This document shows, piece after piece, positions 12,124 to 22,317 of a stretch of 64,000 nucleotides of DNA. The position numbers and the translations under genes are program-made. Below the pieces are notes generated by a model. The model saw nothing but the letters and a program-made list of their open reading frames with translations. It did not search any database and had not been told where the DNA came from. The DNA lies in contig JACGZH010000005.1 of assembly GCA_014706385.1 (NCBI GenBank), positions 868,001 to 932,000 on the forward strand. The letters are read 5' to 3'. Numbering within the stretch: position 1 is the stretch's first letter; each line of letters begins with the position of its first letter. Origin of the DNA: Phaffia rhodozyma. Taxonomy: Eukaryota > Basidiomycota > Tremellomycetes > Cystofilobasidiales > Mrakiaceae.

Positions 12124-12275
12124 CAAGAACAAAGTGAGGGTGAGAGCGAGAGTGGGAGTCAACGGGATTCACTTGGCTTGATGATGGTAAATGTGCTAAA
12201 GAATGTTTCTCGAGAAGGTTCATCCAATTTACATCCCACCTTCATCCTTCCACCCAACTTGGCCTTCCATTCGTG
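12124..12275. promoter_or_regulatory. Short shared promoter of the Ser-rich gene and YPI1
   Basis: Only 152 bp separate the two divergent start codons, so both core promoters must lie in, or overlap, this interval. Confidence 0.5.
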
Positions 12276-12817
12276 ATGTCGACACAACAGCCGTCATCGA
12301 TGACTCAGACCGGTGGGCAGACGTTAGTGGATAATTCATCCATCGATCTCCCAAGCATACCATCCACCGAGGTTGGCACACTCCGACTCCGAGGGAATCA
12401 TTCAGAAAAGGCAGTCAAGAAGGTCATGAAGGGTAAAGTCAGCTGGGTAGAGGGAACGGTCGACAATGAACATCTCAACCGAAAGAAAAGCAAGAGTATG
12501 TGTGACAAGTGTCGAGAACCTTTCGGTGGCCAGGGCTGTAGTACCATTGCTGATGGCTTGAGCTCTTTGTTGTCATCTTCGTCACCTTGGTAGTGTGCTG
12601 TATCTATCACAAACCCCGACCGTTCGATGAGTCGTCTTCAGATGAATCTTCGTCATGTCCCTCATCCGGTGAATCAGACCATGGGATTCCGAGTGCGATC
12701 AAGAAGAAGAAGACGAAACGACCACACCATCATCAGCCTGGGGAATGCCCAGATCATCATGGCTCGGCAGGTTCATCAGAGCTCAACAAACTCGACGGAG
12801 GAGGTAGGAAAGCATAG
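12276..12817 (+). CDS. YPI1: Type 1 protein phosphatase inhibitor YPI1 (PPP1R11 / inhibitor-3)
   Basis: Two exons, 12276-12495 and 12594-12817, encode 147 aa. The diagnostic block is LRLRG..., then KVSWVEGTVDNEHLNRKKSK, joined across the intron to MCCIYHKPRPFDESSSDES. This matches the PP1-binding and Cys-rich core of inhibitor-3/Ypi1. KVSW is the RVxF-type docking motif for the PP1 catalytic subunit (Glc7), and the CC in MCCIYHKPRPF is the conserved pair. The C-terminus is Lys/His-rich (IKKKKTKRPHHHQPG) and may act as a nuclear localisation signal. The protein regulates nuclear PP1 in yeast. The ATG at 12276 gives MSTQQP and is the first ATG in frame. Confidence 0.93.
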
Positions 12818-13103
12818 AGTGGTCTCTCTCCTTCTTCTCGTCGTAGAATCTTCGGTTTCAGTCGCTCTTCCTCCTCGCCTGTATGTGACTGCCAACATCC
12901 CCGGCTCTCGCCTCAGTTCTCTACCTCGCTCCTTCATCCTGACTAGGTAGCTTGAGATAGAGCTGGTCCTTATACGTCTAACCCACACCTAGCACCTTTA
13001 CAGATAAACATACACAGTCCACACATACATATATGTATACATGTTCGATAGTAGATCATTCGCGATCTTCCTTTTCGGTTGGCTTCCTATTACTTCTGCT
13101 CCA

Positions 13104-13630
13104 CTACTCAAGTTTCTTCCCTGGCCCACCAGATTTCCCTGCTTTCTTCTCATTCAACTCGGCCTGCTCCTCTCGGAAGGCGACGGTAACATAGCCTACC
13201 AACACACAGTTTGCGACCACGACAGCGCTGATGGCTGCGTATGTAGCGTTTCCTGTGTTATCACCCAAGCATGGGAAGAAAGCCAGAAAATCGAGCAAGA
13301 AAAGAAAGACAGAAAGAAGCCAAGAGAGGGTACATGTGAGAACAAGACGAAAGACGGCCCCAAGAACGAGCAAGAAAAGACGTACCAGGAAAGAATCTCC
13401 GGATGGATAAAAAGTAGGTGGCTATCGGTGCGAAAGCAAGGGCGACCGCAAAGATTACCAGCTTGATCAACGTCCTCCGTTGGCTGGTCGACCGATGAGG
13501 TGGCAGATGACGGTAGCACATGATAAGACCAATTCAGTTTGACTCGAAAGGGTGTCTCTAGATCGGATAGATAGCATACTCACACATCAGCGTCGTATGT
13601 TGACATCTTGCCCACTCCTATTGAACTCAT
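13104..13630 (-). CDS. VMA21: V-ATPase assembly factor VMA21
   Basis: Three exons, 13584-13630, 13386-13483 and 13104-13252, encode 97 aa. The protein has the standard VMA21 form. A short cytosolic N-terminus precedes a first transmembrane segment (RRTLIKLVIFAVALAFAPIA). A lumenal loop (LSIRRFFPGNATY) is followed by a second segment (AAISAVVVANCVLVGYVTVA). The charged tail ends in GPGKKLE, a dilysine-like ER-retrieval signal as in yeast Vma21. Vma21 is the ER chaperone that assembles the V0 sector of the vacuolar H+-ATPase. The gene converges on YPI1 and diverges from the NMNAT-like gene. Confidence 0.92.
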
Positions 13631-13873
13631 CTGTGTGTGTGTATCTGTTCTACCTGAGAAAGAGGGATGAAAAGGATGTATCTATGGTATGTGAACTTTG
13701 AGGATGATGGTCGATGGAAGGGATGAACGTTGGCGGTTGAATCGCTTTCTTCTCGTCATCATCGACAGCAGCAACAGGTATCATCTTGATCATCGCCATC
13801 ACCATCATCACCGTCATCACCGTCAACACTCTCTGTTCATCCCTTGTCCGCCTCTATCACATCCCTCAGACCG

Positions 13874-15107
13874 ATGAGCTCATCTTTCACAAGATCCCAC
13901 GCAAGATCTTGTCTGAATTCTATTCTCCATCCTACAAATCCGGCGAATTTCGAACTCGTCTTTGCATCCCATCCTCAATGGCCTCTTCCAAATCCAACCT
14001 CTAAGCCTTCTATCTCCACAACCTCCTCTTCTTCTCCATCACTGTCTTCGTCGCAGACCTCACGGAAACTAACGATCTCATGCCTAGACTCATCGTTCAA
14101 TCCACCGACCAGCGCTCATCTTGATATGGCTCTTGCTGGACTTCCTCCGGTTGCTAGGAGGAATGATAAGGATCTCGGCAACGTCAACGGTGAGGCGGAA
14201 GATGGTGCGGAAGAATACGACGCATTGCTCCTGTTGCTCTCGGCGAGGAATGTAGACAAGGTATTGAAATCTGGGGATGCTTCGTTTGAGTAAGTCTTCT
14301 TCTTACAGTGTGCTTCTGGTCATCTTTCCTCCCGCGCTCATGTCTTTTTTGGGAGGTCACTTTGATTCTTGTCGATATTCCTAGACAACGGCTAGAAATG
14401 ATCCATCTGATGGCTCAACACATTCTAAAACTGGGATCTTCCGGCTTCAAATCGAATCCAACCTGTACTTCCCCGGTTGCTCCTCCTCGAGCATGGTCCA
14501 ACGTCGCGATTGGTCTTCTCCACGAGCCAGCGTTCGTCAACAAAGATAAAGTCGTTCGTGAATTCCTGAGAAACCGGCAGGAACCAGCAAAGCCGATACA
14601 TGATGTCCGGTTGGCCTGGCTCTTAGGAACAGACACAGTCGTCAGGTTCTTCGATCAAAAGTGTCCGTCTTCTCCGTCTTCAATTGTTCAACTTAGTATG
14701 CGCATGTGCGCGTGCATGCGACCCGTTCTGTTGATTAGCTTTCGTTTCCTGAACAAGGTCCTACCTCTTTTCTCTGGAATATACTCTCAAATACAGACTA
14801 TCCGGCCCCCCTCCGAGAAGCTCTTGATCCCTTTTTCAACTCATCTACTCCTTCGATCCTTGTCCACTTTCCTCGCCCGGTCTCTACAGAAGAACCGATC
14901 ATGTCGTCCCCACACGTTCATCTTTCGGACGGCTCACTCAGACAGGCTGTCATCAGAGGCGGACAAGATAGGTCGGATGTCAGCTCGAGTCTGGTTCGAT
15001 CGTTGATCGCTCGAAAGACGGAGACCGAGAGAGAACCCCGTGATTGGAAGGATATCGTGCCGGATGGAGTGGCCGAGTTTGTGAACACTGAAGGATTGTA
15101 TGTCTAA
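13874..15107 (+). CDS. Nicotinamide-nucleotide adenylyltransferase-like protein (POF1 family)
   Basis: Exon 1 (13874 to about 14290) ends with DASFE and exon 2 continues QRLEMIHLMA. A third exon starts near 14803. The nucleotidyltransferase core motif is clear: CLDSSFNPPTSAHLDMA, a GxFxPxHxxH-type cytidylyl/adenylyltransferase signature. It is followed by LLLLLSARNVDK and SFEQRLEMI, then LLGTDTVVRFFDQ. Yeast Pof1 has this architecture and has been linked to NMN adenylyltransferase activity and ER quality control. The enzymatic role here is inferred from the motif. The second intron's donor is uncertain: GTGTCC at 14659 breaks the frame, while GTATGC near 14696 keeps it. The start is the first ATG in frame (MSSSFTRS). 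Confidence 0.8.
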
Positions 15108-15412
15108 ATGCGCGATGTATACGCGCATTTTTGTGTGTGCGCAGGGATTAGATTTACTTTGTCTTAGAGTTCTTGATAGATCTGATCTTCTAGATCGATG
15201 AGAATGAGGTTGATGAACGATTGTAAGAACGACAAAGAGAAAACGGAAGAAAGTAGAAAATGGACGCGAGTGATTTTTGTTGGGGGGTTTTATTTAATTT
15301 TTAATTCTTTTTATCTCGTTCATGTTAAACCATCAACATCAGAGGAGAGAACACCAACAAGCAAGGAGAAGAACACTGCACAACACAACAGATCTCTTCC
15401 AAACAGTCGCCC
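15108..15412. other. Intergenic region between the POF1-like and LRR genes
   Basis: 305 bp, tandem orientation. It holds a T-rich stretch (15284-15318) and nothing else recognisable. Confidence 0.5.
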
Positions 15413-18400
15413 ATGTCGATCCCGACGCCTTCTCGGATCCTGGAGCCAGGACATAGTCAGAGGAATCAACCCGGCTCGCCGGCGGGTGTAACCCGGATTC
15501 GTCAACCTACCAGTACATCTTCGTTAAGAAAACAAACGTCATCTCCTTCCTTCTCATCCGGATCTTCTTCCACTTCTTCATCTTCTTTATCAAGCGCGAC
15601 AAACCGCCTCAGTCAGAGCCGACCGGGTACGCCTAGGATGACCTCGAAGACCGCTGTCGGTGGGACGCCGAAGCGACACGAAAACATCCCGGCTACCCCC
15701 GATTCTACCCCCGCTATAGCGGGATCGGGAGGAGGAATGGCAATGACACCCAAGAACAGACCGTCGATTAAAGACCAAATCAGATTGCTCAGAGCCTCAC
15801 AGGCAACACCTGCTGCCGAAAGGTCGGGAACGCCAAGAACAGTCGCTCAGGCAGATCGGATAAGATCGTTGGTCAAGCGAGCCGCAGAGACGGGTTCGTT
15901 CGTTCGTTCTTTCATTCACTCTTCATCTTTATATTATTTGCTCGCTCATCTGCGATAGTAAACACGTCTCTATGTCGACAGGAAAACTGGTGATCCCAAC
16001 GACTCTGGAAAAGCCAATAGACCAGCTCCCTCTTTCGCTCTACACTCTCCTTCTTGGGATTCCCGTCGACGAGTTGTCCCGTAAGGTCCCTGCTGTGACT
16101 TCTTCCAGACCTCTTTGGCCGTCGACCGGAGCGGAAACAGGAACAAGGACGATCGAAGAGATGTCTGATCGTTTGGCTAGCTTGGGATTAGAAGGATCGA
16201 AGGAAGATGTGTTTGGCACGAGCACAAAGGAGCCGGCGGAGAGAGAAGTCGGAGGGTTCATCGGAGGAACAGATCTGGAAGTGCTTAAGGTGACGAACCA
16301 GGAGTTGAGCTCGTTGGATCCAGAGTTGGGCTTGTTTGGCGGATTGAAACATCTAGATGTAAGTGTTTCTCTTTTGCTCTTCCTTCTGCTCTCCTTGCTC
16401 TTGTTCTCGGACCACTTGTCGTCTTGCTGTCATGCCGGAGTGAACGCGCGCGCGCTTACGATTGGTAAACTTGTTATGGATGGCATACTTTGACGAACGA
16501 TAGCTTCGAGATAACAAGCTTTATAAAGTTCCTTTCAGTGCCTCCAATCTCCTTCAATTGAACACGCTCATTCTTTCGTAAGCTCAGAGTTTCAATGTAT
16601 CTTCCATCTGGCTTTTCGATCTCTAATCAGAGACGTTTTCTACATTTTTGCTCAATGGAAAAGATACAACGCGTTCACTCAGTTTCCGTCGGTGTTGACA
16701 CTACTTCCGAACCTACAACATCTCGATTTGTCCCATAACGAACTTACCATCCTCAACCTATCGATCCCGTCGACCGTTCAGCCTTTGTTCCCAGGAACTC
16801 CTCCTTCTTCGTTACTGAACTCCCCTCCTCCATCGAGGGACCCGCCCTCGAGGCCTTGTCCGCGTCTGAGGACGCTCGTGTTGAATGACAATAAGATCAC
16901 GAGTGAAGGCCTCCCGGTATCTTGGCCGCCTTGTTTGGAAACCCTACAACTGGGAAGTAATCCGATCTGCGGTTCTTCTCCCAAGGGTGACAATACCAAG
17001 CTTGATCCGAGGTTGTTCGAAGGTCTAGACAGGCTGAGATTCCTTGGCCTATCGGACACCGGACTGGTCTCGATCGAGAATGACGGAAGGGATGTGCTTC
17101 ATGAGCTAAGAGTACTGGAACTGAAAGGCAATCAATCATTAATCAGAGTAGAAGAATTTCGAACCGGGTGGGGCCCAGGAAGGGAAGTCGAGTTCAAGAG
17201 TACTGAGTCGGGAGATCATCTCCGAGATCGAGGATCTACCTCAAGTTCCAACTCGGGCTCGAGCAATAAGTCAGCAAGCTGGAAATTGGAGATCTTGGTG
17301 GATCCACACATGGTTCCCAAGACGCCTGGAAGAAAAAAGACACATATATATGTGGGTGTTTCACCGGAGGCGCCTCCGCCTGTCTTGCAAGTTCCCAGAA
17401 CAGTCGGGCGAGCGGGAACCCAATCGGTTGGACAGAAGGTCTCGGTGAAAAGCCCTCCTGTGCTAGGTCCTAGGGTACCATCCCCGCCGAGGCCCAGGAC
17501 GGATGAAAACTTGTGCTCAGAGTCCAAGTCAGGACCCGCAGAAGATCCATTTTGGCTTCCGTTGTCGTCCACGACGGCAAAACACACGACACTTCCAACA
17601 AAAACGATAACCAAGAAGGCTTCAACTAAGCCCAATGTGTTTGACGATTGGGATGAATCGCCGCCTATGATGAAACCATCGGCACCGCCGCCGGCGCCAG
17701 CGCCTTTACCTCCTTCTCTTCCCGTCCCTGGCTCGTCTTCTCCGTCTGGTTCCCAACAAGCTGTAAGCGCGTCTCTGAGTCCGTCCACAGATTCATTATA
17801 CAGCCAATTCTACTCGCCTGCTCTCAACCGATTCACCCTGACTCTCCAGGGAAGATCGACAGATCCAATCTTGCCTGGCGGATCGTTCGACTTTGGGCTT
17901 CTTGCCTTGGAGCCTTTTAGTCCCTCTCTTCAGACCGTCATTTTGGGAGGTAAGAACCTCAGGTCGTTCCTAAATATGACTGAGAACGTGATATTCCGAT
18001 CGGTCAAGATCTTATCGATCACCTCCAGCTCGGTACCGCTGTCCAGTCTGGTGGAGTGGATCCCGTCAATGTTCCCCGGGTTGGAAGAGCTCGACCTGTC
18101 GGAAACGATCGTGGGGGACGCGTTGTTTGGAAACAAACAGGTACTGGAAAGGTTGTTGATCGGCCAAGGCCTAAAGGTGTTGAAGGCGCGAGAGGCGGGC
18201 GTCAGATCATTGGCCGGATTGGAGCACGTGGGAATGATGTTGAGGAACGGGCAGACCGATAGGTGGGCTTGTAGAGAGGTTGATGTGAGAGATAACAGTA
18301 TCGAAAAGGTGAGCTGCCATTCGATGGTTTGCGAGTGAACACTCTGTTAGCTGCTGTTCAAACGACTGATCGATAACCTGCTCTGGTTTATGCCTCATCA

Positions 18401-18536
18401 GTTGGATCCAGTCTTAGGTTTCCTCTCGGTAGAGACATTCATGGTCGACCGAAACTTATTTCGGTCGCCCAACAGACGGACCTGGGAGAGAGACGGAACC
18501 GAAGGCTTACTCCGATGGTTACGAGACCGGGCCTAA
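15413..18536 (+). CDS. Leucine-rich-repeat protein
   Basis: Exons are 15413-15893, 15982-16358, 16504 to about 16580, about 16663-18312, and a last exon starting near 18402. The first 160 residues are Ser/Thr/Pro-rich with several TP sites (SRPGTPR, GGTPKR, ERSGTPRT). The LRRs follow: GGLKHLDLRDNKLYKVP, LLQLNTLILSYNAFTQFP, LPNLQHLDLSHNELTILNL, and further repeats such as LRTLVLNDNKI, LETLQLGSNPI, LRFLGLSDTGL and LRVLELKGN. After a long disordered Pro-rich insert come two more LRR-like turns (GLEELDLSET). The end (FLSVETFMVDRNLFRSPNRR to GLLRWLRDRA) resembles the C-terminal cap of LRRC40-like fungal proteins. The molecular function is unknown. The TP sites suggest regulation by proline-directed kinases, which is inference. 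Confidence 0.82.
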
Positions 18537-18830
18537 GAGGCAGATGTATATATGTGTATCCTATCTCTCTTGTTGCATACATTATCCTTTGCTCGTCTGA
18601 ACGAAACGGAAGCGCAAGAAGATTGGAAACGATGCTCGTAAGAATCTGATAGCATAAGATGGAACGAGTGCCCGGCGACCTCCGAAGGGACAATCGGACA
18701 TGTGCGACCAAAACTGAGATCTCTCTATCGTTCAACCGTCAACCTATCAACATCCACCATCCATTCATCCTCGCCACATTCATCCACAGACATCAACTCC
18801 CATACAACTCACACAGTCACTAATAGAACC

Positions 18831-21615
18831 ATGGACACTCACTCTGCAGCACTCGAGTCACATGCAGCTTCGTTGGAGAACGCGGTGGACATGTCCCATC
18901 ATCTGTCGACGCTTGCAAAAGAGCGAAGGTCTTCTCCTTTGAAGAGCTTTGCTAAATACATGGTATTTTTCTTATCTCTTTCCTCTTTCGATCTCTTTTC
19001 TCTTCTTCAACAACAGTCTCGTCCTGATCTTCTGTTTTGTTACAGTTCGATCCTACGGTCCGGTCCTTGGCCGGTGGTCTACCAAATGAAGCCTACTTCC
19101 CATTCGAGACCCTTTCCGCCACGACTATGCATCCAGATATCTATGCTCCGATGGGCATCGAACCCGGAAAGGCTAAGAGCTGGCTGGCATCTCTGCTCGG
19201 CAAGAGCTTGGACTTTATCGAGGTACCCAAGTATGCGAAGAAACAGGGTGGTCTTCAGCTAAAGAACGGACTCCAATATGGAGCTGCCTCTGGTAGGTTG
19301 GATTTTTTTTCCCTCTTTTCCGGGATGCCGTTTGTCAGCATGTTTCAGTGATAGGCCGATAAGAGATCGAGTGTGTTGAGTTCAGTCTCTTTTCTTTATT
19401 TTCTTATGGATGGATGGATACGTGTAATTCCTATTTGATCAACAGGTTTCCAGATCGTGAGTCTCTCTTCTTGGTTCAACTACTTTCCAAATATATCGAC
19501 TGACGACCTTTGCAATCGTCGTTCCCGTTGATGCCGCCGCAGCTAAGCGATTTCCTTACAGAGTGGACAAAGGTAAAATACCTTTCTCCCTCCTCCCTTC
19601 TTTTCCATCTGTTTCTCTGTCGATCACTAACTTGATTACCTGCCACACTCGCTCTCACACTAGCTGGCTGTTCCTCCGGCTTATGCCAACTGGGAAGTTC
19701 TTCTCTGTGACGGATCTACCGATGCTTTCCACAAAGTCGTCGAGCTTCTCTGTGAGAAAGGAGACGGTATACTCGTCGAGTCGTCTACCTACCCTTCCGC
19801 CCTCGAGACCGGGTGGCCTATGGGTGTCCGACCTGTGACCACTCCTATTGACGATTACGGTCTGGTCCCAGAAGCGCTTGAGGCTCTCCTCAAAGGATGG
19901 TGCGATGAAGAAAGGAAGATGAGGAGGCCTAGAGTGTTGTATACCGTTCCTATTGGTCAGAATCCCACTGGATCGACAATCAATGACGAGAGACGAGCTG
20001 CCGTGTACGCCCTTGCCGTCAAATATGATTTCATTATCGTGCGTAACGTTATCGCTTCGCTCTTCCTTGATTTGAATCGGACAACAGGCCGCTGACAGTT
20101 GTCATTGTTATTCTGGGACGTAGGTCGAGGACGATCCGTACTGGGCCTTGAACTTTGGGCCTTACGGCATCAGCCCTCCTGGATCCGAGATCGAGAAGGA
20201 CAAGTCCAAGTCTGAGGAAGAGAAGAACAAGGCGTTCCTGGGACTTATCGGAAAGAGTTACCTCAAGAACGATACCCAAGGCGTAAGCTTGCCTCTTGTC
20301 TTTTCCAACTTCTCAGCCCACATACCAAGGGATGTGCACGCTAATCTCCGGCCAATACTCTTTGAAATCATCTTTCGTTTAGCGTGTCATCCGAATCGAT
20401 ACCTTCTCCAAGGTATATCTCACCCTAACGACGTCAAATATTGAATCAAGTCAAGATGCTGACGAGACTGTGGTTTTCTTCTGTTGAATGTGAACAAAAA
20501 CAGACCATCGCTCCTGGATGTCGACTCGGATGGACGACGTCTAACCCTCAGTTTGCTGAAAGGCTCCTTCGAGCGTCCGAGACATCTACTCAGCAGCCCT
20601 CCGGACCTGTCCAACTCTTGGTCGCCGAGCTTGTTGTTTTGAACTGTTCGTCTAAACTGATTCGACCGTCTACGTTTATTGGCTTGCCTTGGTTTTGATG
20701 ATAAAAGATGCCGATGGCTAATCTGCTTGCATAAACGTGTACAGGGGGAATGGGTGGCTGGATCCGGTGGCTTCGAGGTCTTCGAGGAGAGTACGGTCGA
20801 CGACGAAGTAAGCGTTTTTCTTCTGGCTAAATCAAATCAACCCAAGTCGTTGTCTCTTGTTTTTCTCTTGCTCACAAAACACTTTCCTCTTTCGCTCCAT
20901 AGACTGGATGATTGATGAGCTTGTGAAAGGGTTTGACATCAAAGTCCCCAAACTCCAAGCCATCACCTCAGCATCGACCGGGGAGGACCAAATGATGCCC
21001 GTCCGACTCGAGGCGTTCGTCAAGCAGGCTCCTTCGATCACCTCTACAGGAGACAATGCGTGGAACGAGAAGATGGCTGGATTATCGATCGGATCGACCA
21101 AGACCTCGAAGGGAATCAAAATCTTGTCGTTTATTCCACCTTCCGCCGGAATGTTCTGCTGGGTAGCCATTCACTTAGAGAACCATGGTTCTCTTCGAGG
21201 TCGATCGGACTTCTCCTCGGTTTCTTACCAGGAAGAATCCAAGGAGCTCATGCAAAAGATCTGGGTCTCGCTGGCTGATAAAAAAGTATTGGTCGCTCCT
21301 GGTTGGATGTTCTCAGGCGACGGACTCCGGACTGGCGCGCCTGATGATGATTCCTTGACTTCTTCGTCGAGCAAGAGTAACGGGGATGAAAATGTCGACC
21401 CGAGAGTCGGACACTTTAGGTTGGCGTTTGCCACGTTGGAGGAAACCCCTATGCGACAGGTGTGTCCTCTTGTTTGCTTTCCCCTCTCTTCTCGTTCTCT
21501 TCTCTCTGTTCAAGAGACGCTGAGGTTGACTTTTCCGTGGTTGGTTAATTTGATTGATTTAACGACATAGACGATGATCGATTTCTGCAAAGTCGTCAAC
21601 AAATTCTTCGAATAG
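18831..21615 (+). CDS. ARO8: Aromatic/alpha-aminoadipate aminotransferase, ARO8 type
   Basis: PLP-dependent class I/II aminotransferase. The N-terminal part reads SFAKYMFDPTVRSLAGGLPNEAYFPFE, typical of ARO8/ARO9 and kynurenine/aminoadipate aminotransferases. Further blocks are LQYGAASGFQILSDFL, LLCDGSTDAFHKVVELL, VLYTVPIGQNPTGSTI, YDFIIVEDDPYWAL and RVIRIDTFSK/TIAPGCRLGW, where the Lys binds PLP. An intron falls exactly after this catalytic Lys codon, near 20414. The C-terminal domain runs through the exons to FCKVVNKFFE. The family catalyses the last step of Phe/Tyr synthesis, the first step of aromatic amino-acid breakdown, and the aminoadipate step of fungal lysine synthesis. The gene has at least ten exons, including one of 11 nt. 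Confidence 0.9.
19446..19456 (+). other. 11-nt micro-exon of ARO8
   Basis: GTTTCCAGATC lies between AACAG and GTGAGT. It joins AASG (split Gly codon, G|GT) to LSDFLTEW in phase, reading ASGFQILSDFL. This is the conserved region after the QYG(A/P)A motif. Confidence 0.8.
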
Positions 21616-22317
21616 ACCTTTGGCATAATCGCTCCTTCCCGTCCTTTTTTCCTCTCTTTTCTGTATATCCTCACCCTTGTTTTGGTTTTGGTATTCTACT
21701 TAGTCATTTGCAAATGTATTTATTCTCTCTTGCCTTATCGTCGATCGTTTCTCTCTCTCTCTCTCTCGACTTGATGTTTATATTAATGAACTTTTCTTCG
21801 ATATCTCTGCAAATCGACTGAAAGATTGTTTTCTTGTTTCCTTGATCGTTTGAAACCAAGCGATGGACGTGTAACATCCTAGAATCAAATGAAGAAACAT
21901 TCCTAATTTTATATCCGGGCGGCCTCCCTCCCTTTTTTTTGGTTTTTTGTTAATGTATTAATTCTAAACTAAAGTTTCGGTTCCTCTGAAGGAAAGATGG
22001 ATGAAAGGATGGAGAGGAACAAAAATATTGACGGAGTAAAGACGACAGGAAAGACTTGGGGACCTCCTTCCCCTTATTGAGGTGTACATGCACTTCTGAT
22101 GCCCTTACATAGTGTGAAGATCGATGATAGATTACGAATGTGGTTTGGAAAATGATAGGACGGAAAAGCGAAGGAAGAGGAAGAGGAAAGCAAGAACGAA
22201 GCGAAAGAAGCAGCGGATATGAAGGGAAATCGAAGAAAGAGAGTGGAACCATTTATTCCCATTTTTTATTTATACTTTTATTTTAAAAGAAAGAAAAGAA
22301 AGGTTTTTCTAGGTGGC
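21616..22317. other. Convergent intergenic region, ARO8 / amino-acid permease
   Basis: No coding support. It is T-rich 3' flank with a (TC)n run near 21751-21767 and short A/T homopolymers. The right half is purine-rich on the plus strand, consistent with the permease 3' UTR. Confidence 0.6.
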
